Source: Arthrobacter terricola (lineage in GTDB: Bacteria > Actinomycetota > Actinomycetes > Actinomycetales > Micrococcaceae). From it: a DNA stretch of 64,000 bases. The notes under the pieces were generated by a model that was not told where the DNA came from, made no database searches, and saw nothing but the letters and a program-made list of their open reading frames with translations. Positions 8,040-15,621 of this stretch are shown here, one piece after another (position 1 is the first letter of the stretch; the number at the start of each line of letters is the position of its first letter). Location: positions 124,001 to 188,000 of the forward strand of contig NZ_SMRU01000005.1 of NCBI RefSeq assembly GCF_004354015.1, in the 5' to 3' direction. The position numbers and the translations under genes are program-made.

Positions 8040-8078
8040 CAAAAAAGCCCCGCCGGACTGTCTTCCAGCCCGGCGGGG
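8040..8078 (-). terminator. Terminator of the DUF4193 gene
   Basis: On the minus strand, the 9-bp stem CCCCGCCGG/CCGGCGGGG (8070-8078 and 8048-8056) is followed by CTTTTTTG. It lies 18 nt past the stop of the gene at 8097. Confidence 0.8.
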
Positions 8079-8096
8079 TCGATGTGTTTGTGGGAT

Positions 8097-8399
8097 TTAG
8101 CCTTCGCACTCGCGGCAGTATTTGAGGCCGTTCTTTTCCAGTGCGATCTGGGACCGGTGACGGACCAGGAAACAGGATGAACAGGTGAATTCATCGGACT
8201 GCTCCGGAACGACAATGACGGTCAGTTCTTCGCCAGAGAGATCTGCACCCGGGAGGTCGATGCCCTCTGCGGTATCGTTCTCGTCGACGTCGATGACAGC
8301 AGTCTGGGCACCGGTGCCGCGCGACGCCTGAAGGGCCTCGAGCGACTCGGAGGAAGACTCTTCTTCGGTCTTGCGTGGGGCGTCGTAATCGGTAGCCAT
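8097..8399 (-). CDS. DUF4193 family protein, copy 1
   Basis: This 100-residue acidic protein starts MATDYDAPRKTEEE and ends with a conserved cysteine-rich tail: DEFTCSSCFLVRHRSQIALE and YCRECEG. The CxxC pairs suggest a zinc ribbon. DUF4193 is widespread in actinobacteria and often highly expressed, but its role is unknown; the strong terminator fits a monocistronic, well expressed gene. A second member lies at 60545-60844 with nearly the same tail. The RBS is weak (GAAAGTGAACC). Confidence 0.85.
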   Translation of the reverse strand: MATDYDAPRKTEEESSSESLEALQASRGTGAQTAVIDVDENDTAEGIDLPGADLSGEELTVIVVPEQSDEFTCSSCFLVRHRSQIALEKNGLKYCRECEG

Positions 8400-8539
8400 A
8401 GTGGGTTCACTTTCGTTGCTGCATAGTGCCTTTCAGGCACCTCAGTGAAGCAGTTTAGGGCATACTACATGCCATCAACGAATAGTGTGTCCAACAAGAC
8501 ATTTCGCCCCTCAAAACCCCCGGAATTCCGCTCATTTCC

Positions 8540-8716
8540 TTAATCTGTGTCGCGGATTTTCCGTGCCCTGGCCTCAGCGATCGCAACGCCGCTGAGGGCT
8601 GGCAGCCACCCGTACCGAGTGGTTTCGGTGGCACCGGACGCACCGAGATCCGCCGCATCGTAAAAGTAGGCAGCCTCAATCCAGGCGCTGACCTTGGGCA
8701 TGATGGATAGGATCAT
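8540..8716 (-). CDS. Possible small hypothetical protein (58 aa)
   Basis: An ATG-started frame encodes 58 residues, MILSIMPKVSAWIEAAYFYD onward, ending RARKIRDTD. A second ATG five codons in (MPKVSAW) may be the real start. Composition is protein-like, but I see no strong RBS and no recognisable family. The surrounding 8400-8917 region otherwise looks non-coding, with a CCGCCGCCGCG repeat around 8820-8860. Confidence 0.3.
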   Translation of the reverse strand: MILSIMPKVSAWIEAAYFYDAADLGASGATETTRYGWLPALSGVAIAEARARKIRDTD

Positions 8717-8917
8717 GCGGCCACGCTATCGGCGCGCTGCGCAGTCACCGTTTCCGGACCGTCACGGTTGTGTTAATTAATTCGATAGCACGGTCTCGGC
8801 GCCCACCGATCTGAGGCGACCGCCGCCGCCGCGCAAGCCCGCCGCCGCCGCGTCAGCCCGCCGTCGTACTCAACGCCCGCCTCCCCGCAACCCGACCAAT
8901 CCGCGGGATAATGGAAT

Positions 8918-9235
8918 ATGGCCAATCAAGATCTGGATCCTTGGGATGAGTTCGACAAGCTCAAGCCCGCGGGACGTGATCGCGTCGAGGGCATCCCCGG
9001 CGGCGAGCCACAAGGTTTCGGTTTCCGGACCGGCGTTCGCAGCGCACGGGTGGCGTTCGGCTTCGCCGTCTATGCCCTGGCCCTCGGCACCGTGCTCGTA
9101 GTGACCGGTGCCGCCGTCTTCATCAGCCGGGGCGAAGTGCTGTTCCTTGCGCTCATGGCGCTTATCGAGGCCGCCTTCATCTACGGCTTCATCCAGTTGG
9201 CCCACCAGGCTCGGAACCGCCGCGCGAGCCAGTAG
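8918..9235 (+). CDS. Two-helix membrane protein of unknown function
   Basis: The 105-residue product has a polar N-terminus (MANQDLDPWDEFDKLKPAGR) and two membrane helices (FGFAVYALALGTVLVVTGAA and VLFLALMALIEAAFIYGFI), ending in a basic tail. It is of a type common in actinobacteria with no assigned role. Its last codons and stop fall in a 16-nt tandem repeat, so the C-terminus may vary between strains. Confidence 0.6.
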   Translation: MANQDLDPWDEFDKLKPAGRDRVEGIPGGEPQGFGFRTGVRSARVAFGFAVYALALGTVLVVTGAAVFISRGEVLFLALMALIEAAFIYGFIQLAHQARNRRASQ

Positions 9236-9266
9236 CCGCGCGAGCCAGTAACCGCGCGAGCCAGTA
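9220..9266. repeat. Three tandem copies of a 16-nt repeat over a stop codon
   Basis: CCGCGCGAGCCAGTA occurs at 9220-9234, 9236-9250 and 9252-9266, each separated by one base, so the period is 16. The first copy carries the stop of the upstream gene. The array lies between two converging genes. Confidence 0.8.
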
Positions 9267-9271
9267 GGAAC

Positions 9272-9943
9272 TCAACCCCTCCGCGGCAAATACGTGTTCA
9301 CGGGGCGCCCGGTGGTTCCATACGCCAAATGCAGCTCCACTAGTCCCTTGCGCTCAAGTTCGCTGAGGTAGCGTTGCGCGGTCGGCCGGCTGATACCGAC
9401 GCCGCTCGCGATCTCCGACGCACCAAGTGGCTCGGAGGCTTGGACGACGAGGTCAAGCACCTTTTGCATCGTGGGCGGCAGGCGGCGTGCGCTCTGGGCG
9501 GGCGCCGAGGTGCGGCGCAGGTTGAACAGTTGATCCACGGTGGCTTGGTCGGCGATGGTGCGGGACTCGGCTTCCCGACGCCACCGACGATACGCCTCAA
9601 GCTGGGTTTGGAGTTGCTCGAAACCGAACGGCTTCACGAGGTAGTACACCGCTCCCCCGCGCATGGCGGCCCGCACGGTCTCCAGGTCCCGCGCGGCGGT
9701 GATCATGACGGCGTCGAGCTTTTCGCCCGCGCCCTGCAGGGAGCGCAGCAGGCTGATGCCGTCTTCGTCGGGGAGGTAGACGTCCAGCAACAGCAGGTCG
9801 GGCTTGAGGCGCCGGACGGCCTCGCGAGCTTCGGCGGCGGTGTGGGCCTCCCCCACGCACTCGTACCCCTCGATCTTGGCCACGCGGCTGGCATGGATGC
9901 GCGCTACGCGGAAGTCGTCGTCGACTACCAAAGTGCGGATCAT
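9272..9943 (-). CDS. CitB/DcuR-type two-component response regulator
   Basis: This 223-residue protein has a receiver domain with acidic pocket DDD (residues 8-10), phosphoacceptor Asp54 (LLLLDVYLP) and Lys near 104 (LVKPFGF). A C-terminal helix-turn-helix (GASEIASGVGISRPTAQRYL) fits the CitB family. The start ATG overlaps the stop of the upstream histidine kinase (ATGA), so the pair is translationally coupled. Relatives control uptake of citrate or C4-dicarboxylates. The divergent ABC importer at 11835 is the likely target, which is inference. Confidence 0.9.
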   Translation of the reverse strand: MIRTLVVDDDFRVARIHASRVAKIEGYECVGEAHTAAEAREAVRRLKPDLLLLDVYLPDEDGISLLRSLQGAGEKLDAVMITAARDLETVRAAMRGGAVYYLVKPFGFEQLQTQLEAYRRWRREAESRTIADQATVDQLFNLRRTSAPAQSARRLPPTMQKVLDLVVQASEPLGASEIASGVGISRPTAQRYLSELERKGLVELHLAYGTTGRPVNTYLPRRG

Positions 9944-11568
9944 TCGATTGATCTTCCTGTCATCACGTGGCTTTCCGTTCCGGTCGACGGTTCGGGCAGC
10001 CAGATTTCGAAGCGTCCGCCCGGTCCCGGGAAGACGTCCATGGTTCCTCCTGCGCGGTGGACAATCCTGCTCACAAGCGCCAAGCCTATTCCTCGACGCA
10101 TCCCGGGCCGAGCTTCCTTGGTGGTGAACCCGTCGGCGGTAATCGTGTCCACCAATTCGGCGGGAACACCGGGGCCATTGTCCGTCACGCAAATGAAGAT
10201 GCCGGAGGAATCGTCCAGTTGGATGGTCACCTCGCGCGGTTCGGGCTGCTCCGAGAGGATCTCGACGGCGTTGTCCAGCAAGTTGCCGACGATCGTCAGG
10301 AGCGCTTGGGTTTCCAGGAACGGCTGCCGCAGTTGTGAGTCGTCCGTCACTGCGATGTGCACGTCTTGTTCGTCGGCGACAGTGACCTTGGCGAGGATCA
10401 ATGCCGCGAGTTCCGGCGGCTCGATCCGCGAGCGCAGCCCTTCGCCGAGCGAACGCGACGTGTCCGAAATCCGCGAGACGAACTTCCTCGCCTGTTCCAC
10501 GTCCCCGAGTTCCAGGAGTCCATCCACCACGTGGAGGCGGTTGGCGTATTCGTGCTCTTGGGCGCGCAACGCCTCCATCAGCCCCTCGACGGAGCGAAGG
10601 TCACGCACGAGGCCCTCCACCTCGGTCCGGTCGCGGAGCGTGACCACCGAACCGATGCTCCGCCCGCTCAACTCCACGGCCATCCGGTTCACTACCAGCA
10701 GCGCGTCCTCGGTGATCACCACCTGGTCGGTTCCGGCGATCTGGCCGGTCAGGATAGACCGCAACCGCCCTTCGGGCAAGTGTTCCTCAAGTCGTTCACC
10801 TAGGACGTTCGATTCAAAATTCAGCAGTTTGCGCGCTTCGGAGTTGATCACGGTGACCCGGCCGTCGTCGTCGAGCCCTATCATCGCTTCCTTGATTCCA
10901 TGCAGCAGCGCCTCGCGCTCTTGCAGGAGCGACGCAATCTCTACCGGTTCGAGGTCGAAGGTGACCCGTTTGATCCGGCGCGCGAGCAGCGCGGACCCCA
11001 TGGCGGCGATCACCAGGACCACAGCCGAGTAGCCGGCGATCAGCCACGCCTGGCGGTCGAGTTCGCTACTTTCTTTGGTCACCAGGATGCCCACTGAGAC
11101 CTGCCCGATGACGGACCCGTCCGCGGCGCGGACCGGCGCCTTTGCGTTGACGGAGTCGCCGAGGCTGCCTTTGTCGATGCCCACATGGGTTTGCCCGTCG
11201 AGGACCGCCACGGGTTCTTCGAGTTTTTGGCCGATGAGGTCGGGGTTGGGATGCGAGTAGCGCTTTCCGGCGCGGTCGCTTACGACGACGTATGCGGGTT
11301 GCGCTTCTTCCTGGACTTTGGAGGCGATCGCCTGGATGGTCCGCTGGGGGTCGCCGTTGCCGAGCGAGGTGACGATTTCGGGCATTTGCGCCACGGTGGT
11401 GGCAATTCCGAGCGCCCGGAGGCGGTACTGGTCTTCGAGCGTTTGGTTGCTGATCTGGGTATAGATGAGCGCGCCGAGGGTGACGGTGACAAGGATGATG
11501 CAAAGCAGCCACACGAGGATCTGGGAGGCGAGGGGCCGGGCCTTCCAGCGCGCAATCAGGGCTTTCAC
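9940..11568 (-). CDS. CitA/DcuS-type sensor histidine kinase
   Basis: The 542-residue protein begins with a membrane helix (SQILVWLLCIILVTVTLGAL), then an extracellular PDC sensor domain (about 40-170) with HPNPDLIGQK, a second helix (GYSAVVLVIAAMGSALLA), a PAS domain (EAMIGLDDDGRVTVIN), the phosphoacceptor box EHEYANRLHVVDGLLELG and an ATPase domain with NLLDNAVEIL and DNGPGVP. The order is that of CitA/DcuS carboxylate sensors. GTG 11568 is chosen because it directly precedes the first helix; its RBS (GGAG) is 11 nt away, so the start is tentative. It senses an unknown, probably carboxylate-like ligand. Confidence 0.9.
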   Translation of the reverse strand: MKALIARWKARPLASQILVWLLCIILVTVTLGALIYTQISNQTLEDQYRLRALGIATTVAQMPEIVTSLGNGDPQRTIQAIASKVQEEAQPAYVVVSDRAGKRYSHPNPDLIGQKLEEPVAVLDGQTHVGIDKGSLGDSVNAKAPVRAADGSVIGQVSVGILVTKESSELDRQAWLIAGYSAVVLVIAAMGSALLARRIKRVTFDLEPVEIASLLQEREALLHGIKEAMIGLDDDGRVTVINSEARKLLNFESNVLGERLEEHLPEGRLRSILTGQIAGTDQVVITEDALLVVNRMAVELSGRSIGSVVTLRDRTEVEGLVRDLRSVEGLMEALRAQEHEYANRLHVVDGLLELGDVEQARKFVSRISDTSRSLGEGLRSRIEPPELAALILAKVTVADEQDVHIAVTDDSQLRQPFLETQALLTIVGNLLDNAVEILSEQPEPREVTIQLDDSSGIFICVTDNGPGVPAELVDTITADGFTTKEARPGMRRGIGLALVSRIVHRAGGTMDVFPGPGGRFEIWLPEPSTGTESHVMTGRSIE

Positions 11569-11786
11569 GAGTAAGCCAACTCCGTGTTTTCCGCCATTCT
11601 CTTCCTCAACTCCTACTAGCCAGCTTAGGTGACATAGTTCACAGCAACTATGCAACAGGGAGTCCCTTGCGCGCGATCTGGCCACGTGCATAAAGGCTCA
11701 AAACGTGCACTTTTGCTGTTAATCCCCACAACTTACTGAAGGCTTCTAGTCGGACCTTTCGCTTCCTAGGCTCTTACTCAGTTCCC

Positions 11787-11800
11787 GTGATCCGCATCAC
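11787..11800. promoter_or_regulatory. Crp/GlxR-like site between the two-component system and the ABC operon
   Basis: GTGATCCGCATCAC is a perfect GTGA-N6-TCAC palindrome 35 nt before the ABC ATPase start. Five further intergenic copies of this pattern occur in the window. Confidence 0.6.
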
Positions 11801-11834
11801 GCACTGACGAACCGAAAGACAGAGAGGTCTTCAC

Positions 11835-12692
11835 ATGGATGCCAAGAACCACCATCGGCCGCCCGGGTCCCTTGAGAGGGCCGAAGACGCGGCGGGTATC
11901 GACATTGTCGGGCTGAGCAAGCGCTACCTCACCCCCAAGGGCGAGACGTTCACTGCTATCCGCGACGTCACGCTCAAAGTGGAACCCGGCCAGTTTTGCT
12001 CAATTGTCGGACCGACTGGCTGTGGCAAGTCGACGACGCTCGCGCAGGTCTCGGGCTTGGAAAAGCCGAGCGTGGGCTCCGTCAAGGTAGGCGGCCAGAC
12101 CGTTGAAGGCATAACGAACGGCGTGAGCTACATGTTCCAGGCCGATGCGCTTTTCCCGTGGAAGAGCGTGCTCGGCAACGTGATGATGGGCCCCACACTG
12201 CTCGGCACGCCCAAGCGCGAAGCTACCGCCCTCGCCATGGACTGGTTGCGCCGGGTTGGCCTGGCCGGCTTCGAGGACCGCTACCCGCACCAGTTGTCCG
12301 GAGGCATGCGCAAGCGCGTGGCCATGGCTGCCGCCCTCATCAACAATCCGCGGATCCTCCTGATGGACGAGCCCTTCGGAGCACTGGATGTCCAGACCAA
12401 GGCCATCATGCAGAACGAGCTGCTGAAGCTCTGGGAGGAACTGCGGCCTTCGGTCCTCTTCATCACCCACGACCTCGACGAGGCGGTTGCACTCTCAGAC
12501 CGCGTGGTCATCATGACGAGCAGCCCGGGGTCGGTCAAGGATGTCTTCGACATTGATCTGCCGAGGCCGCGCGGAAACGTCCAGGAGATCCGCCATGAGG
12601 AACGTTTCCTCGAGCTCCAAGGGCACATTTGGGAGTCCTTGAAGGACGAAGTTACCCGCGCCTATGCGCGCACATCAGGAGCAGCAGCATGA
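11835..12692 (+). CDS. NitT/TauT-type ABC transporter ATP-binding protein
   Basis: The 285-residue ATPase shows Walker A GPTGCGKST near residue 59, Q-loop YMFQADALFPW, signature LSGGMRKR near 154 and Walker B ILLMDEPF near 177, with the switch His in FITHDLDEAV. The FPW Q-loop extension is typical of the nitrate/sulfonate/taurine class. It energises import together with the permease, whose ATG overlaps its stop (ATGA), and the lipoprotein downstream. The operon is divergent from the CitA/CitB-type pair. Confidence 0.92.
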   Translation: MDAKNHHRPPGSLERAEDAAGIDIVGLSKRYLTPKGETFTAIRDVTLKVEPGQFCSIVGPTGCGKSTTLAQVSGLEKPSVGSVKVGGQTVEGITNGVSYMFQADALFPWKSVLGNVMMGPTLLGTPKREATALAMDWLRRVGLAGFEDRYPHQLSGGMRKRVAMAAALINNPRILLMDEPFGALDVQTKAIMQNELLKLWEELRPSVLFITHDLDEAVALSDRVVIMTSSPGSVKDVFDIDLPRPRGNVQEIRHEERFLELQGHIWESLKDEVTRAYARTSGAAA

Positions 12693-13573
12693 CAACCCTC
12701 ACCCATAGTGAAACGCGCAAGAGCGAGAAACCAATGGAAACCGACACAGCAGCCAAGAACGCCGGCCGGAGCAAAGCCCGGCGCCGCACAGCATCGATCT
12801 GGATTGGCCGTGTGGTGCTCGCGGTCATGGTGGTTGGCGGCTGGCAGTGGTTCACCGAAGAAGGCTGGGTGGACAAGTTCTTCTTCGGCCAGCCATCGGA
12901 AATCTGGAACAGCCTCATCAAGCTGTTCACAGTAGGCACCGCCTTCGGCACAATTTGGGAGAACCTCTGGGTCACGGCCCAGGAGGCGTTCCTCGGCTTC
13001 CTGCTCGGGACGCTGGTAGGCGTCGTGCTTGGCATTCTGCTGGGTTCCAACAAGTACCTCTCGGCAGTGGTAGGCCCCTACATCCGGATCGTCAACTCGA
13101 TTCCCCGTATTGTCCTTGGCTCGATCTTCATCGTGGCTTTCGGCCTGGGCGTCTTCCCGAAGATCCTGCTCGCGGCCGTGCTCGTCTTCTTCGTCGTGTT
13201 CTTCAACGCATTCCAAGGCGTGCGCGAAGTGGACCAGAACCTCGTGGCAAACGTACGGGTGCTCGGCGCTTCGCCCTTCCAGGTAGCGATGCACGTGACG
13301 ATTCCTTCCGCCATGACCTGGATCATCGCGAGCCTCCACACGGCCTTCGGCTTCGCCATCATCGGCGCCCTCGTGGCCGAGGTCCTTGGTGCCCAGCAGG
13401 GCATCGGCCTCATCATCAGCCAGGCACAGGGAACCTTCGATCCGAACACGGTATTCGCCTGCATGGTGATCATCGCCATCGTCACGCTCCTTGCGGAATC
13501 CCTCATCAGCCTGCTTGAGCACAAGCTCCTCAAGTGGCGTCCACCGAACCGCTCGGAGGCCCAGTCGATCTGA
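12689..13573 (+). CDS. NitT/TauT-type ABC transporter permease
   Basis: The 294-residue protein has a ~50-residue charged N-terminus and about six membrane helices. The cytoplasmic EAA loop appears as NLVANVRVLGASPFQVAMHV, the contact site for the ATPase. Start and stop overlap as ATGA with the ATPase gene. It forms the membrane channel of the importer. The substrate (sulfonate, nitrate, pyrimidine precursor or other) cannot be assigned. Confidence 0.9.
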   Translation: MTTLTHSETRKSEKPMETDTAAKNAGRSKARRRTASIWIGRVVLAVMVVGGWQWFTEEGWVDKFFFGQPSEIWNSLIKLFTVGTAFGTIWENLWVTAQEAFLGFLLGTLVGVVLGILLGSNKYLSAVVGPYIRIVNSIPRIVLGSIFIVAFGLGVFPKILLAAVLVFFVVFFNAFQGVREVDQNLVANVRVLGASPFQVAMHVTIPSAMTWIIASLHTAFGFAIIGALVAEVLGAQQGIGLIISQAQGTFDPNTVFACMVIIAIVTLLAESLISLLEHKLLKWRPPNRSEAQSI

Positions 13574-13651
13574 GCCGGCAACTGTTTTCCAACCGAACAA
13601 ATACCCAAAACCCCCACAACAACCCGAAATTCCACTGGGGATCAACAAAGG

Positions 13652-14785
13652 ATGCGTAAAACAATGATGATGAAGCGCACTATCTTCGCCGCTGCCGCTG
13701 TTGGAGCCGTAGCACTCAGCCTCACGGCCTGCGGCGGCAGCAACAACGCGGCTCCTGCTGCCAATGGCGGGTCCGCGAGCGGTACGGCTGCCGCCGACAC
13801 CAGCTCAATGCCCACCGTCAAAATGATGGTGGGCGGCATCGACAAGCAGATCTACCTGCCGTACCAGCTCGCGCAGCAGCTCGGCTACTACCAGAAGTAC
13901 GGAGTCAAGGTCGAGCTCTCCACGGAGCAGCAAGGCGGCGTCGGCGCCGAAGACGCCATGGCCTCGGGCCAGGTCGACATGGCCGGCGCATGGTACGTCC
14001 ACACCGTGGACTTCCAGTCCAAGGGCAAGAACGTCATCAACCTCGTGCAGCTCTCCGGAGCCCCGGGCGAACGAATCATGTGCAGCCCCAAGGCCAACGT
14101 GCACTCCGGCGCGGATCTAAAGGGCAAGACCGTCGGCGTCACCGACCTTGGCTCCGGTACTGATGAGCTCACCCAGTTCATCGCCGCGAAGGCCGGCATT
14201 TCGAAGAACGACTACCACACCATCGCCGTCGGAGCCGGTGCAACCGCCATCGCCGCCATTCAGCGCGGTTCCGCGGACTGCGTGATGACCACGCAGCCTA
14301 CTGTCGGTGCCCTCGAGAGCAAGAACCTCGCCGTCCCCGCCATCGACCTCGCGACGTCGGACGGCGCCAAGGCGGCCCTCGGCGGCACCCTGCCGTCGGC
14401 AGGCCTCCTCGCCCAAGCAGACTGGGTAAAGTCCCACGAGGACGCGGCGCAGAAGGTGGTCAACGCCCTCGTTGACACCATGCACTGGATCAGCACCCAC
14501 TCGGCGGCTGAGATCGCGGACAAGCTCCCGGCCGACTTCGTCCAGAACAGCACCATCACGAAGGACCAGTACGTCGCTGGGCTGAACCAGGACAAGGCGC
14601 AGTTCCTGCCGGACGGCATCATGCCTGCGGGCGGCCCCAAGGTGATCTTCGACGAGGAGAAGACGATCGGCGTTGACACCTCGAAGGTCAACATCGCCGA
14701 CACGTTCACCCAGAAGTACGCCGAGGCAGCGCTCAAGCTCGAGGGCTACACCGCGGTGTCGACCCCGGCCGGGGCCGACGGATAA
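13652..14785 (+). CDS. ABC transporter substrate-binding lipoprotein (NitT/TauT family)
   Basis: The 377-residue product has a lipoprotein signal with lipobox LTAC and Cys27, then a Ser/Ala-rich linker. The two-lobed binding domain contains IYLPYQLAQQLGYYQKYGVK, the GVGAEDAMASGQVDMAGAWY ligand region and LKGKTVGVTDLGSGTDELTQ, matching SsuA/NMT1-like proteins. It captures the substrate outside the membrane and delivers it to the permease. It is the last gene of the importer, followed by a 22-bp hairpin. Confidence 0.92.
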   Translation: MRKTMMMKRTIFAAAAVGAVALSLTACGGSNNAAPAANGGSASGTAAADTSSMPTVKMMVGGIDKQIYLPYQLAQQLGYYQKYGVKVELSTEQQGGVGAEDAMASGQVDMAGAWYVHTVDFQSKGKNVINLVQLSGAPGERIMCSPKANVHSGADLKGKTVGVTDLGSGTDELTQFIAAKAGISKNDYHTIAVGAGATAIAAIQRGSADCVMTTQPTVGALESKNLAVPAIDLATSDGAKAALGGTLPSAGLLAQADWVKSHEDAAQKVVNALVDTMHWISTHSAAEIADKLPADFVQNSTITKDQYVAGLNQDKAQFLPDGIMPAGGPKVIFDEEKTIGVDTSKVNIADTFTQKYAEAALKLEGYTAVSTPAGADG

Positions 14786-14833
14786 TCTGATCCCCGCCCA
14801 GCGGACCTTAGGCGCCACAGCGCCCGGGCGAGC

Positions 14834-14882
14834 AATGGATCGATCGGCCTGCGTGTCCCCCACGCAGGCCGATCGATCCATT
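14834..14882. repeat. Perfect 22-bp inverted repeat, probable terminator or attenuator hairpin
   Basis: The arms at 14834-14855 and 14861-14882 are exact reverse complements (AATGGATCGATCGGCCTGCG start) with loop TCCCC. It lies 49 nt past the binding-protein stop and 37 nt before the next small gene. No strong T-run follows (TTTCCCC), so it may only reduce read-through or stabilise the upstream mRNA 3' end. Confidence 0.7.
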
Positions 14883-14918
14883 TCCCCGAAGAGCTCTCCC
14901 CACGCAAAGGACACCACA

Positions 14919-15137
14919 GTGAACGAGATCACCACGTTCCGCCTCGACATCGCCATCAGCCAGGCCCAAATCAGGGACGAGCTGCTGACCGATGCTGTTA
15001 ACCGACTTATACCTGCGGCCCTGGAGCGCAGGTACGGAATTCTTGTCACTCAACACGACGCCAGCAACTACAGCCTCGAGATAGATCCTTCCGTCCCGTG
15101 CGGAACGATCCATGAAAAGAGCCACCCGGAATCGTAA
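14919..15137 (+). CDS. Small protein of unknown function (72 aa)
   Basis: A GTG start with upstream AAAGGACACCACA gives 72 residues: VNEITTFRLDIAISQAQIRD, then LLTDAVNRLIPAALERRYGI and a C-terminus rich in charged residues. It is probably a soluble alpha/beta protein. I do not recognise a family. Its position after the hairpin of the ABC operon suggests it may be co-transcribed at a lower level. Confidence 0.55.
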   Translation: MNEITTFRLDIAISQAQIRDELLTDAVNRLIPAALERRYGILVTQHDASNYSLEIDPSVPCGTIHEKSHPES

Positions 15138-15171
15138 GCTCCCCCTCCCGCAAGAATCCCGCAGTCTTGCC

Positions 15172-15621
15172 CTAACCGTCGAGTTCAGCCAGGGTTTCCC
15201 CAAGCCGCGGAAGCACCTGGTTTCGCCAGCCGCCGCTCAGGATCCGGTGGGACGCAACATGCGTGGGATCGGCGGGATTGAATCCTTCGTGGACCAGGAG
15301 GAACCGGGTTCCGGTGCCTTCCGGAGCGATCGACCAGGTCACCGTGCTGCTGAGGTCGTTCCCGGAGTTCGCATCGCGCCACGAAATCCGGAGGCGCTTC
15401 CGGTCCTCCAGTTCGAGGACTTCGCTGGCCACGATGCCGCTGAATCCCACGGCGGGCACGGGGATTCCGCGCATCTGGAATTGATGGCCGATCTCGGGTT
15501 CGAAGTCGTTTTCCATCAGCCACCGGGAGATCAGTTCCGGTTCCGTGAGGGCCCGCCACACCGTCTCAGTGGCATGCGGCAGGAAGAGTTCGACTTCAAT
15601 GGTGGTGAGTTGTTCGTTCAC
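15172..15621 (-). CDS. SRPBCC / AHSA1-like protein
   Basis: The 149-residue protein shows the START-like fold of the AHSA1 family: VELFLPHATETVWRALTEPE, LISRWLMENDFEPEIGHQF, LRISWRDAN and TRFLLVHEGF. Members bind hydrophobic ligands or act as stress co-chaperone relatives. The GTG start overlaps the stop of the upstream GGDEF-EAL gene (GTGA), so the two are translated together, which is unusual and may be incidental. Confidence 0.8.
   Translation of the reverse strand: MNEQLTTIEVELFLPHATETVWRALTEPELISRWLMENDFEPEIGHQFQMRGIPVPAVGFSGIVASEVLELEDRKRLRISWRDANSGNDLSSTVTWSIAPEGTGTRFLLVHEGFNPADPTHVASHRILSGGWRNQVLPRLGETLAELDG

Noticed and set aside
9374..11032. A 552-codon plus-strand frame opposite the two-component system
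   Set aside because: Ser/Arg/Thr-rich with no domain. The receiver and kinase motifs are on the minus strand.
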